From positions 4,585,001 through 4,649,000 of the forward strand of contig NZ_CP084712.1 in assembly GCF_023822045.1 (NCBI RefSeq): DNA of 64,000 nucleotides, written 5' to 3'. Positions within the stretch are counted from its first letter, which is position 1. Every line of letters begins with the position of its first letter. A program made the translations under genes and the position numbers. Shown here one piece after another: positions 8,214-16,451 of this stretch. The notes beneath the pieces were generated by a model. It worked only from the letters and a program-made list of their open reading frames with translations. It was not told where the DNA came from and searched no databases. This DNA is from Sphingopyxis sp. USTB-05. Lineage in GTDB: Bacteria > Pseudomonadota > Alphaproteobacteria > Sphingomonadales > Sphingomonadaceae.

Positions 8214-10324
8214 CCGCGACCGCCCTCGTCGTACGCGACTTCGCGGTGCCCGATATCCGCTGCGCGGGCTGCATCGCCAAGCTGGAGCAGGGGCTGGTGC
8301 GCGACAGGCGCATCGCCGCCGCGCGCGTAAACTTCACCGAGAAGCGCGTCCATCTGTCCTGCACCCCCGACACCGACATGCCCGACCTGATCGGCGCCTT
8401 TTCGAGCCTGGGTTTCGAAGCCCACCCGATCGGGAGCGGCCCCGACGAAGCCGATGCCGAAGCCGAAACGAGCCGTGAGTTGCTGCGGGCGGTCGCGGTG
8501 TCGGGCTTCGCGATGATGAACATCATGCTGCTCTCGGTGTCGGTCTGGTCGGGCGCGGCGGGGGCTACGCGCGACCTGTTCCACTGGCTGTCGGCGGCGA
8601 TCGCCCTGCCGACGATAGCTTACGCCGGACGCCCCTTCTTCCGTTCGGCCTGGCGCGCGCTGCGTCATCGCCGCACCAATATGGACGTGCCGATCAGCAT
8701 CGGGGTCCTGCTCGTCAGCGTCATGAGCCTCTACGAGACGGCGACGCACGGCGCCCACGCCTATTTCGATGGCGCAGTAATGCTGCTCTTTTTCCTGCTC
8801 TGCGGCCGCTGGCTCGACAGCGTGATGCGCGACCGCGCGCGGGGCGGCGTCACCGCGCTGCTCCGCAACATGGGCACCGGTGCGATGGTCTTTGGGCACG
8901 AACGCTCGACGCGCTGGGTGGACGCGACTGCGCTTGAGCCGGATATGGTCATGCTCGTCGCTGCCGGTGAGCGGCTCGCGGCGGACGGCGTCATCGCGAG
9001 CGGATCGAGCAGCATCGATCTGTCGCTGCTGACCGGCGAAAGCGCGCCGCAGACGGTTCGCCCGGGCGACGTCGTTCATGCGGGCACCCTCAACCTCGAT
9101 GCACCGCTGAAGGTTCGCGTCACCGCTGCGGGCAGCGATACTGCGATCGCCGATATCGCCAGGCTGATGGGCGAGGCCGCGCAGGGTAAGTCGCGCTATG
9201 TCCGGATCGCCGATCGCGCGGCCCGCCTCTATGCACCGGCCGTCCATTGCCTTGCGCTGCTTGCCTTTGCAGGCTGGATGATCGCGGGCGCCGGCTGGCA
9301 TCACAGCCTGCTCATCGCTGCAGCGGTGCTGATCATCACTTGCCCGTGCGCACTCGGCCTTGCTGTGCCCGCCGCGCAAATCGTCGCCGCGGGGGCCCTG
9401 ATGCGCAAGGGGGTGCTGATCAAGGATGGCTCGGCGCTGGAGCGCCTGTCCGAAGTCGACCTCGCGCTTGTCGACAAGACCGGGACGCTCACGCTTGGCC
9501 GCCCCGAGGCGCTCGATCTCGGGCTGCTCGATATCGGCGTCAAATCGTTGGTCCTCGCGCTGGCTCAGTCGAGCCGTCATCCGCTCAGCGAAGCGCTGAC
9601 CCGCGGGCTGCAAGCCTATGACGTTCGTCCCGCCGAGGTCGCTTCGATCCGAGAAACCGCGGGGTTCGGGGTGGAAGCTCGCTGGGCCGGCCGCACCGTG
9701 ACGCTCGGTCGGCCGCTCGGCACCGGGCTGGGCGATGCGCTCGCGACCCAGTTCGCCGTCGACGGGCGTCCGGTGGCGACGATCCGCTTCGCCGACCAGC
9801 TGCGTCCCGACGCGCGCGACGCGGTCGATGCGCTGCGCGAAGCCGGGATCGCGGCCATGATCCTGTCGGGCGATCGCGCCGAAGCCGTCGCCCCCGTGGC
9901 GCGTGAGCTCGGCCTTACCGCGCAGACCGGTATGACCCCGCAAGACAAGCTCGCCGCGATCGCACGGCAGACGGCGCTCGGGCACAAGGTGTTGATGCTC
10001 GGCGACGGCCTCAATGACGGTCCGGCGCTTGCCGCGGGGCATGCCTCGATGGCGCCGGGCTCCGCGAGCGACGTCGGCAAAAATGCCGCCGACTGCATAT
10101 TTATGGGCGACCGGCTGATGCCCGTGGTCGAGACGGTGCGCATGGCGCGGCGAACCCAGGCGGTCGTTCGGCAGAACTTCATGCTCGCGATCGTCTACAA
10201 CGTCGTCGCCGTGCCGCTCGCTTTCGCCGGACTCGTCACCCCGTTGATCGCCGCGGTCGCCATGTCGGGATCGTCGCTTCTCGTCGTCGGCAATGCCCTG
10301 CGCCTTAAAGGCGCGATCCGGTGA
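8210..10324 (+). CDS. ccoI: CcoI/FixI copper-exporting P1B-type ATPase
   Basis: The 704-residue P-type ATPase has one N-terminal heavy-metal domain with CAGC near residue 20, a membrane CPC motif near residue 378 (ITCPCALGL), phosphorylation site DKTGT near residue 422, and hinge GDGLND near residue 598. It moves Cu(I) to the periplasm for the CuB centre. This matches FixI in length and in operon position. The start is the ATGA overlap with ccoH; a longer frame from 7916 reads through ccoH out of frame and is not used. The end overlaps the ccoS start. Confidence 0.96.
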   Translation: MTATALVVRDFAVPDIRCAGCIAKLEQGLVRDRRIAAARVNFTEKRVHLSCTPDTDMPDLIGAFSSLGFEAHPIGSGPDEADAEAETSRELLRAVAVSGFAMMNIMLLSVSVWSGAAGATRDLFHWLSAAIALPTIAYAGRPFFRSAWRALRHRRTNMDVPISIGVLLVSVMSLYETATHGAHAYFDGAVMLLFFLLCGRWLDSVMRDRARGGVTALLRNMGTGAMVFGHERSTRWVDATALEPDMVMLVAAGERLAADGVIASGSSSIDLSLLTGESAPQTVRPGDVVHAGTLNLDAPLKVRVTAAGSDTAIADIARLMGEAAQGKSRYVRIADRAARLYAPAVHCLALLAFAGWMIAGAGWHHSLLIAAAVLIITCPCALGLAVPAAQIVAAGALMRKGVLIKDGSALERLSEVDLALVDKTGTLTLGRPEALDLGLLDIGVKSLVLALAQSSRHPLSEALTRGLQAYDVRPAEVASIRETAGFGVEARWAGRTVTLGRPLGTGLGDALATQFAVDGRPVATIRFADQLRPDARDAVDALREAGIAAMILSGDRAEAVAPVARELGLTAQTGMTPQDKLAAIARQTALGHKVLMLGDGLNDGPALAAGHASMAPGSASDVGKNAADCIFMGDRLMPVVETVRMARRTQAVVRQNFMLAIVYNVVAVPLAFAGLVTPLIAAVAMSGSSLLVVGNALRLKGAIR

Positions 10325-10476
10325 ACGGCCTTATACTGCTCATACCGATCGCGCTGGGGCTCGGCCTGCTCGGGCTCGCTGCATTCTTCTGGTCATTGCG
10401 CCAAGGGCAGTTCGAGGATCTCGACGGCGCGGCGCTGCGGATCTTCGTTGAGGATGAAGAGGACCGGGCCGCATGA
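10321..10476 (+). CDS. ccoS: cbb3 oxidase maturation protein CcoS
   Basis: A 51-residue frame begins at GTG within the ccoI stop (GTGA overlap). It shows one hydrophobic helix (GLILLIPIALGLGLLGLAAF), the CcoS signature WSLRQGQFEDLDGAALRI, and an acidic tail. CcoS is required to insert the haem b and CuB cofactors into CcoN. The non-ATG start and short length make it easy to miss; the motif leaves little doubt. Confidence 0.95.
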   Translation: MNGLILLIPIALGLGLLGLAAFFWSLRQGQFEDLDGAALRIFVEDEEDRAA

Positions 10477-10703
10477 TCGCGCGCCGGATCGGAGCCGTTG
10501 TGGCGGCGGCGGGCCTCGCCACCGCACCGCTCGCGACCGACGCGCGCGTCATACGCGTCGGGAAGTGCGGCGGCGCCGCGCAGCATCTTGTCGTGCCTGC
10601 CGATCCCGCCCGGCCGAGCGACGAGGGCGGCAATTGCGCCAAGGCGTGTCACACCATGACCGACCGGCGGGACCGGCTGTCCGGCAAGCGAGGATGCTGT
10701 TGA
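10473..10703 (+). CDS. Small cysteine-rich exported protein at the end of the cco operon
   Basis: The 76-residue protein starts at an ATGA overlap with ccoS, so it is probably translated as the last gene of the cco operon. Residues 1-25 look like a Sec signal peptide (MIARR, then an alanine-rich core, ATDA). The mature part of about 50 residues has C32, C55, C59-H60 and a terminal C75-C76 pair. C55-A-K-A-C59-H60 is a C-x3-C-H arrangement, one residue longer than a normal haem-c site. I do not recognise a family. Context suggests a copper, thiol-redox or cytochrome maturation role in the periplasm; this is inference. It could be a non-functional frame, but the overlap and signal peptide argue against that. 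Confidence 0.68.
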   Translation: MIARRIGAVVAAAGLATAPLATDARVIRVGKCGGAAQHLVVPADPARPSDEGGNCAKACHTMTDRRDRLSGKRGCC

Positions 10704-10714
10704 CGCGGCGGGTT

Positions 10715-10756
10715 TTGATCCCGGTCAATGTCGCCGCTGCGGGCGCCGCGTAAAAC
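10715..10756 (+). promoter_or_regulatory. FNR-dependent class II promoter of hemN
   Basis: An FNR box TTGATCCCGGTCAA lies at 10715-10728, centre 10721.5. A -10-like TAAAAC lies at 10751-10756. A class II FNR promoter centred at -41.5 with this -10 would start transcription at 10763, the A of the hemN ATG. There is no Shine-Dalgarno before that ATG, so the mRNA would be leaderless. Confidence 0.78.
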
Positions 10757-10762
10757 CGTCGC

Positions 10763-12118
10763 ATGTGGTCCTATCATCCCGATCTTCTCGCCCGGCCCGT
10801 GCCGCGCTACACCAGCTATCCAACGGCGATGGAATTTGCCGACGACGTCGGCGCCGACGCCTATGCACAGGCACTCGACGCAGTCGAAGCCGCGACGCCG
10901 ATTTCGCTTTATGTCCATATCCCCTTTTGCGAGCAGATCTGCTGGTATTGCGGCTGCAACACCGGCGCGGCGGGACGCAAGCATCGGCTCGCCGACTATC
11001 TCGCGGCGCTCCAGTCGGAGATTACGCTTGTCGCCAAGCGGCTCGGGGGCCGCGGACGCGTGCAGCGCATTGCATTCGGCGGCGGTAGCCCTAATGCGAT
11101 CGCCCCGGTCGAGCTGGTGCGCCTGCTCGACCTGTTGCTTACCCTGTTCGATGCGCACCGGCCCGAGATATCGATCGAGCTCGATCCTCGCGGCTTCTCT
11201 GCCGAATGGGCACTTGTACTGGCTGCCGCGCGCGTGACCCGCGTGAGCCTCGGCGTGCAGACCTTCGCACCGCATATCCAGCAGGCAATCGGACGCATCC
11301 AGCCGCTCTCCCATATCGAACGCGTCGTGGCCGGGCTTCGGCTGCGCGATATCGACGCCATCAATTTCGATCTGATGTACGGCCTGCCGGGTCAGACCCT
11401 CGCCGATCTCGATGAGACGCTCGAGGAAACGATCCGTCTCGCGCCGAGCCGGATATCGCTTTTCGGCTATGCGCATCTCCCGAACATGATTCCGCGCCAG
11501 CGCCAGATCGACGCCAGCAATCTGCCCGACCATGAATTGCGCTTCGAGCAGGCTCGGCGCGGGTATGAGCGCCTCACCGATGCGGGCTATGTTCCCGTCG
11601 GATTCGATCATTTCGCGCTGCCTTCCGATCCACTTGCCGACGCCGCGCGCGACGGGCGGGTGAGCCGCAATTTTCAGGGCTTTACCGAGGATGACAGCCC
11701 GGTTTTGATTGGCATCGGTGCCAGTGCGATCAGCCGGTTTCCCGATCTCATTGTCCAGAATGAAAAACGCGCGGGCGTTTATCGTGACCTCATCGCGGCC
11801 GATCAGTTGACCGCTGTTCGCGGCGTTGCGATCGACGCCGATGACCGCGAGCGCGGGCGGCTCATCAAAGAATTGCTGTGCCACGGGACCGCTTGCCTCG
11901 ACGCGCGCTGGCTAAAGTCTGCGCGGGCCGCGCTTGCGCCCTTTGAGCGCCTGAATATCCTTCGCTGGGAGGGCGAAAGGCTCGTCGTCGAGGACCATGG
12001 CCTGCCCTACGCCCGACTGGTCGCCGCGCAATTCGACCGTCATCGCGGCGCGATCACTCGTGTGGACCTCGAGCCTATGTTTTCCAATTGCGCAGATAGG
12101 ACAGCAAGCAGGGCATGA
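10763..12118 (+). CDS. hemN: Oxygen-independent coproporphyrinogen III dehydrogenase (radical SAM)
   Basis: The 451-residue enzyme has the HemN cysteine set C56-x3-C60-x2-C63-x-C65 (CEQICWYCGC), which binds a 4Fe-4S cluster and S-adenosylmethionine, and the GGGSPN glycine motif. It decarboxylates coproporphyrinogen III to protoporphyrinogen IX without oxygen. The length and the CxC after the radical-SAM motif separate true HemN from HemW-like relatives. Placement after the cbb3 cluster under an FNR box fits haem supply at low oxygen. The start lacks a ribosome-binding site, as discussed for its promoter. Confidence 0.96.
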   Translation: MWSYHPDLLARPVPRYTSYPTAMEFADDVGADAYAQALDAVEAATPISLYVHIPFCEQICWYCGCNTGAAGRKHRLADYLAALQSEITLVAKRLGGRGRVQRIAFGGGSPNAIAPVELVRLLDLLLTLFDAHRPEISIELDPRGFSAEWALVLAAARVTRVSLGVQTFAPHIQQAIGRIQPLSHIERVVAGLRLRDIDAINFDLMYGLPGQTLADLDETLEETIRLAPSRISLFGYAHLPNMIPRQRQIDASNLPDHELRFEQARRGYERLTDAGYVPVGFDHFALPSDPLADAARDGRVSRNFQGFTEDDSPVLIGIGASAISRFPDLIVQNEKRAGVYRDLIAADQLTAVRGVAIDADDRERGRLIKELLCHGTACLDARWLKSARAALAPFERLNILRWEGERLVVEDHGLPYARLVAAQFDRHRGAITRVDLEPMFSNCADRTASRA

Positions 12119-12135
12119 TATAAATCCTCCGCTAA

Positions 12136-12151
12136 CTGCAGAAATCTGCAG
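12136..12151. repeat. CTGCAG inverted repeat in the hemN-hemA gap
   Basis: CTGCAG, four bases, CTGCAG forms a short dyad 18 bases after the hemN stop. The 127-base hemN-hemA gap has no FNR box that I can see, so hemA may have its own promoter or be transcribed through from hemN. The dyad could be an operator or chance; no poly-T tract follows. Confidence 0.35.
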
Positions 12152-12245
12152 CTTACCTGTACGTGTTATTCCTAATGGGAAGCGTATCCGCCCTGACAGA
12201 TAGAAGCCTCATATCCCGGCTATTTCAACCTTTAGGGGCAGGCTC

Positions 12246-13460
12246 ATGCGCTACGACCAGATTTTCAGCGATGCGATCGCGCGCCTGCACGACGAGGGAC
12301 GCTATCGGGTGTTCGTCGATATCCTGCGGGACCGCGGCGCCTACCCCGGCGCGCGCTGCTTCGATGCCGATGGGGAAGCGAGGCCGATCACCGTCTGGTG
12401 TTCGAACGACTATCTCGGCATGGGGCAGCACCCGGCGGTCCTCGATGCAATGGAAGCCGCAATCGCTGATGTCGGTGCGGGCTCGGGCGGCACACGGAAT
12501 ATCAGCGGCAACACCCATTATCATATCGAACTCGAGCGCGAGCTTGCCGATCTCCATGGCAAGGAGAGTGCGCTCCTCTTTACGTCGGGCTATGTGTCGA
12601 ACGACGCCACGCTCGCGACGCTGGGCAAGCTCCTGCCCAGCTGCGTGATATTTTCGGACGAGCTAAATCACGCAAGCATGATTGCCGGCATTCGCAATGC
12701 GGGATGCGAGCGGAAGATCTTTCGCCACAATGATCTGGCGCATCTCGAGGCACTGCTTGCCGAAACCGACCCCGCGCGGGCCAAGCTCATCGCCTTCGAG
12801 AGTGTGTATTCGATGGACGGCGACGTCGCGCCGATCGCCGCGATCTGCGATCTGGCCGATCGCTATCAGGCCCTCACCTATCTCGATGAAGTCCACGCCG
12901 TCGGCATGTACGGCTCGCGCGGTGGCGGTATATCGGAGCGCGATGAAGTGGCGCACCGCGTCAGCGTGATCGAGGGCACGCTCGCCAAGGCCTTCGGGGT
13001 CATGGGCGGTTATATCGCCGCGGACCGCGCAGTCATTGACTGCATTCGCAGCTATGCACCAGGCTTCATCTTCACGACCTCGCTGTCACCTGTTCTCGCC
13101 GCCGGCGCGCTCGCAAGCGTTCGCCACCTGAAAGTGTCGACATCTGAACGCGAAGGACAGCGGGCCGCTGCTCAGCGGCTCAAGTCGCTGTTTCGGGCCG
13201 CAGGGTTGCCGGTCTTGCCGAGCGACACGCACATCGTCCCGCTCCTCGTGGGCGACCCTGTCCGCGCCAAGGCCCTCAGCGACCATCTGCTCACCGAGCA
13301 TGGCGCCTATGTTCAGCCGATCAACTATCCAACGGTACCGCGCGGAACCGAGCGGCTTCGCTTCACGCCGGGTCCGCTGCATGGCGAGGAGGAAATGAAG
13401 GCACTGACGGCGGCGCTTGCCGCTTGGTATTTCCCATATCGCATGCCGATTGCCGCGTGA
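12246..13460 (+). CDS. hemA: 5-aminolevulinate synthase
   Basis: The 404-residue PLP enzyme condenses glycine and succinyl-CoA to 5-aminolevulinate, the first step of haem synthesis in alphaproteobacteria. Signature text includes [13 protein letters not shown] near the start, [10 protein letters not shown], the [10 protein letters not shown] aspartate region and the PLP lysine in [13 protein letters not shown]. Length equals that of other bacterial ALA synthases. A GGGGCAGG Shine-Dalgarno precedes the ATG. Together with hemN it makes a short haem-synthesis pair next to the haem-demanding cbb3 oxidase genes; hemH lies far away at 44476. Confidence 0.97.
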   Translation: MRYDQIFSDAIARLHDEGRYRVFVDILRDRGAYPGARCFDADGEARPITVWCSNDYLGMGQHPAVLDAMEAAIADVGAGSGGTRNISGNTHYHIELERELADLHGKESALLFTSGYVSNDATLATLGKLLPSCVIFSDELNHASMIAGIRNAGCERKIFRHNDLAHLEALLAETDPARAKLIAFESVYSMDGDVAPIAAICDLADRYQALTYLDEVHAVGMYGSRGGGISERDEVAHRVSVIEGTLAKAFGVMGGYIAADRAVIDCIRSYAPGFIFTTSLSPVLAAGALASVRHLKVSTSEREGQRAAAQRLKSLFRAAGLPVLPSDTHIVPLLVGDPVRAKALSDHLLTEHGAYVQPINYPTVPRGTERLRFTPGPLHGEEEMKALTAALAAWYFPYRMPIAA

Positions 13461-13698
13461 CGAACTGAGTGGGAATCGGCACGATTAGGGTACGCAGCCG
13501 GCCAAAAATCCGATGTAATCCAGTGGTCTAAGATCAATTTGGGGCCTTTTTGGGGGCACTGGACGATTTGCGAATAGAGGAATATCCCGGAAAACTGCCA
13601 ATTTTTTCGCGTAATTAGATTCCGGCTCGGCCTCCAAACTTTTTCCGAAATTGTGACAACGGCCTGACGGCGGAAAGCCGCCGGCCGCCTCCAAAGAC
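13461..13698. other. AT-richer intergenic stretch between convergent hemA and the P450 operon
   Basis: This 238-base stretch is lower in GC than its surroundings around 13500-13660, with runs such as AATTTTTTCG and GGCCTTTTTGGGGG. A six-pair hairpin CGGCGG-AAAG-CCGCCG lies at 13668-13683. No reading frame here has a start with a ribosome-binding site. It probably holds the hemA terminator, though none is clean. Confidence 0.4.
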
Positions 13699-13727
13699 AA
13701 AGGGCTGCCTCTTTCGAAGCAGCCCTT
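13699..13727 (-). terminator. Rho-independent terminator of the P450/ADH/ALDH operon
   Basis: Perfect nine-base arms AAGGGCTGC (13700-13708) and GCAGCCCTT (13719-13727) enclose a ten-base loop. On the minus strand the stem is followed by TTTGTCTTT. It lies 26 bases after the stop of the 23-codon gene, so that gene is the last in the transcript. Confidence 0.75.
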
Positions 13728-13753
13728 CCATTGTCGTACCGGTTCGCGGACGA

Positions 13754-13825
13754 TTATCCGAGTCGGACCCCCGCGAGGAAGGTCATGCCCAAATCTGCCG
13801 CATGCGGCGTGTGACAATGAGACAT
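13754..13825 (-). CDS. Unrecognised 23-residue peptide gene, last in the P450 operon
   Basis: On the minus strand AAAGGAGGTGG, a full match to the anti-Shine-Dalgarno of 16S rRNA, lies four bases before an ATG that opens a 23-codon frame closed by TAA. The peptide is MSHCHTPHAAD followed by LGMTFLAGVRLG: an N-terminal H-C-H-x2-H cluster and a small hydrophobic, glycine-rich tail. The frame lies 59 bases after the aldehyde dehydrogenase stop and 26 before the terminator. I do not recognise it. It resembles neither PqqA (no E-x3-Y) nor a mycofactocin precursor. It might be a real micropeptide, a precursor peptide, or a leader; the first is favoured by the strong ribosome-binding site. Confidence 0.6.
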   Translation of the reverse strand: MSHCHTPHAADLGMTFLAGVRLG

Positions 13826-13884
13826 TCGACCACCTCCTTTCGCTTGTTGACGATGGGGCCAATGTAGAATTTTTTGCGCCTCAT

Positions 13885-15315
13885 TCAAGTTGTAGCGATC
13901 GCCTTCCTCCTTACGATCGTCTGAGCGTTGGTATATTCCAGCAGGCCTTCAACCCCACCTTCGACCCCCACGCCCGATTGCTTCATCCCGCCGAACGCCG
14001 CGGTCGGCGACAAATGTTGCGTTTCGTTGACCCAGACGGTGCCGCTCGCGATGCGCTGCGCAATTTCGAAAGCCTTGTCCTCGTCCTTTCCCCACACCGA
14101 GCCGCCGAGGCCGTAGTCGGTCGCATTGGCCCGCACGACGACATCGTCATAATCGTCGAATTTAATGAGCGGCAGAACGGGGCCGAACTGCTCCTCCTGC
14201 ACGATGCGGCTGTTCTCCGGCGGATTGTCGAGGATGGTGACGGGAATGAAATAGCCTGGCACATCCGCCGTCTCGCCGCCGACGAGGAATTTATAGCCCT
14301 TGTCCTTTGCATCCTGGATCAACTCGAGGACGCGGCGGTATTGCGCTTCGTTGTTGATCGGGCCGATCTGGGTCCCCTGCTCGGAACCGTCGCCGACCTT
14401 CACTGTCTTCGCATAGGCGACGAGGGCTTCTTTCAGCGGTTCGTAGATGTCCTTGTGCACATACATGCGCTTGGTCGCGATGCAGATCTGGCCATTGTTG
14501 CGGAACGCGGCCCAGAAGAGTTCCTCGGCGACCTTTTCGACTTCGACGTCGGGCATCACGATCGCCGCATCGTTGCCGCCGAGTTCGAGCGTCACGCGTT
14601 TGAGGGTCGGCGCCGCCGATTCCATCACGCGGCGACCGGTCGCGGTCGATCCGGTAAAGCTGATCTTGTCGAACCCGGGATGGCTCGTCATCCACGGGCC
14701 GAGCGCATCGCCGCCGGTGACGATATTGAGCACGCCGGGGGGGAGCATGTCTTTCACCAATTCGCCGAACTTCAGGGTCGCGAGCGGCGTGAAAGGGGAG
14801 GGTTTGAGCACCATGCAATTGCCGGCGAGCAATGCCGGGCCGACCTTGAACATCGCAAGGACCATCGGGAAATTCCATGGCGCGATCGCCCCGACGACGC
14901 CCAGCGGGACATGGCGCGTCTCGCTATAGCGCTCCGCACTATCTTCATTGATCGTGACTGGCAGTTCGAGGCTGGCGGCGCCCATCAGCCAATATCCGGC
15001 TCCCATGACTTCGCCTTCGGCTTCGGCGTGGGGTTTGCCCTGTTCGGCGGTCAGCAGGCGCTTGAAGGCGTCGGCGTTCGCGAGCACGGCCTGCCCCATC
15101 GCGTTGAGCGCCGCCTTGCGCTCGGCGATCGGCGTCGCGGCCCAGCCGGAGAAAGCAGCGCGGGCGGCAGCGATGGCCCGGTCAAGGTCGTCCGGGCTCG
15201 CGTCGGGGGCGCTGCCGATGACCTGTTCGGTTGCGGGGTTGAGCACGTCGAAGCGGGCGCTGCCACTATCGAGCTTACCGCCGATCAGCATCGCATAGTC
15301 GCGGTCGAAATCCAT
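13885..15315 (-). CDS. NAD(P)-dependent aldehyde dehydrogenase
   Basis: The 476-residue enzyme has the family's catalytic parts: N148 in PWNFP, E244 in LELGGN and nucleophile C278 in GQICIAT. It oxidises an aldehyde to a carboxylate. Start 15315 has TAAGGAGAG nine bases upstream; a longer frame to 15354 overlaps the preceding gene and lacks support. It follows the alcohol dehydrogenase by 11 bases and so is likely to take the next step in the same pathway. The substrate is inferred only as the aldehyde derived from a P450-hydroxylated compound. Confidence 0.93.
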   Translation of the reverse strand: MDFDRDYAMLIGGKLDSGSARFDVLNPATEQVIGSAPDASPDDLDRAIAAARAAFSGWAATPIAERKAALNAMGQAVLANADAFKRLLTAEQGKPHAEAEGEVMGAGYWLMGAASLELPVTINEDSAERYSETRHVPLGVVGAIAPWNFPMVLAMFKVGPALLAGNCMVLKPSPFTPLATLKFGELVKDMLPPGVLNIVTGGDALGPWMTSHPGFDKISFTGSTATGRRVMESAAPTLKRVTLELGGNDAAIVMPDVEVEKVAEELFWAAFRNNGQICIATKRMYVHKDIYEPLKEALVAYAKTVKVGDGSEQGTQIGPINNEAQYRRVLELIQDAKDKGYKFLVGGETADVPGYFIPVTILDNPPENSRIVQEEQFGPVLPLIKFDDYDDVVVRANATDYGLGGSVWGKDEDKAFEIAQRIASGTVWVNETQHLSPTAAFGGMKQSGVGVEGGVEGLLEYTNAQTIVRRKAIATT

Positions 15316-15326
15316 CGTCTCTCTCC

Positions 15327-16439
15327 TTAGGGTATCAGCACGACCTTGATGCACTCGCCGCGCGCCTGCGCGCCCAGCGCCTCGTTGATCTCGGCGAGCG
15401 GGAAGGTCTTGATCAGCTTGTCGAACGGGAAGCGTCCGGCGGCGTGATGCGCGATCAGCTCGGGAATGAAGCTTTGCGGGTCGCTGTCGCCTTCGATGAT
15501 CCCGATGATCCGGTGCCCCGGGGTCATCAGCGCCGCGATATTGACGCTGATTGCGGCGTCGGCCTTTGATGGCACGCCGACGAGCCCGATTGCGCCATGG
15601 CTGCCGAGGGCGGCGAGGCCCGCCTCAATGACGGGCACGACGCCGCTGGTGTCGAAAGCGAAGTCGAGGCCCGCGGGCACAATCGCGCGCAAGGCCTCGG
15701 ACAGATTGACCGATTCGCCGGGGTCGATGACATGCGTCGCGCCGAGTTCCAGTCCGATTGTGCGCCGCGCGGCGACAGGTTCAACGAGAATGATCGTCGA
15801 ACAGCCCTGGATCACCGCGCCCATCACCGCGGCGAGCCCCACGGGGCCGCCACCGAAGATTGCGATGCTCGAACCTGAGGGACAGGCGAGCGAGTTCATC
15901 ACCCCGCCGGCGCCGGTCTGGAAACCGCAGCCGAGCGGGCCAAGCAGTTCGAGAGCGACCTTCGAAGTGTCGACCTTCACGACGTTGCGCGCGCGGGTGA
16001 CTGTGAGGGCCGAGAAGGAGGATTGGCCAAAGAAGTGCGACGTGACGCGTTCGTCGCCTTTCGAATAAGCGGTCGAGCCGTCGTCGAGGCGCATCCCCGC
16101 ATAGTTGAGCGGCACGAAGCTTTGGCAATAGCTCGGCAGATGCTCGTCGCAGCGCGGACAGGCGCCGCAGCTTGAGAAACCGACGACCACCTCGTCGCCG
16201 ACGCTCAAGCCTTCGACACCCTCGCCGATTGCCTCGACCACCCCTGCGCCTTCATGGCCGAGCACGCCGGGCAGCGCGAAGGGGGCGAACTGGTCGCGGA
16301 AAATGAGGTCGGTGTGGCAAAGTCCGACACCCGCGATCCGTACACGCACCTCGCCCGCACGCGGCGCCTCGACCTCGATCGTCTCGATCGTGAAATTGCC
16401 GCCGGGCTGACGCACCACGGCCGCCGTCGCTTCGGTCAT
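15327..16439 (-). CDS. Zinc-dependent alcohol dehydrogenase, class III/aryl-alcohol type
   Basis: The 370-residue MDR enzyme has catalytic zinc residues in GLCHTD and GHEGAGVVE, a structural zinc lobe C-x2-C-x2-C-x7-C (CGACPRCDEHLPSYC), and the Rossmann motif GGGPVGLAA. The extended loop before the coenzyme domain is like benzyl-alcohol or geraniol dehydrogenases. It should oxidise a primary allylic or aryl alcohol with NAD. It lies between the AraC regulator and the aldehyde dehydrogenase, which fits a hydroxylation, alcohol, aldehyde, acid series. Confidence 0.9.
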   Translation of the reverse strand: MTEATAAVVRQPGGNFTIETIEVEAPRAGEVRVRIAGVGLCHTDLIFRDQFAPFALPGVLGHEGAGVVEAIGEGVEGLSVGDEVVVGFSSCGACPRCDEHLPSYCQSFVPLNYAGMRLDDGSTAYSKGDERVTSHFFGQSSFSALTVTRARNVVKVDTSKVALELLGPLGCGFQTGAGGVMNSLACPSGSSIAIFGGGPVGLAAVMGAVIQGCSTIILVEPVAARRTIGLELGATHVIDPGESVNLSEALRAIVPAGLDFAFDTSGVVPVIEAGLAALGSHGAIGLVGVPSKADAAISVNIAALMTPGHRIIGIIEGDSDPQSFIPELIAHHAAGRFPFDKLIKTFPLAEINEALGAQARGECIKVVLIP

Positions 16440-16451
16440 CTTTTTCTCCGT

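Noticed and set aside
13754..13825. The 23-residue peptide as PqqA or a mycofactocin precursor
   Set aside because: It has no E-x3-Y pair or terminal valine-tyrosine, and no pqq or mft enzymes are present.
13485..13862. A 125-codon frame on the minus strand spanning the hemA-ALDH gap
   Set aside because: It lacks a ribosome-binding site, runs through the terminator hairpin and is out of frame with the well-supported 23-codon gene.
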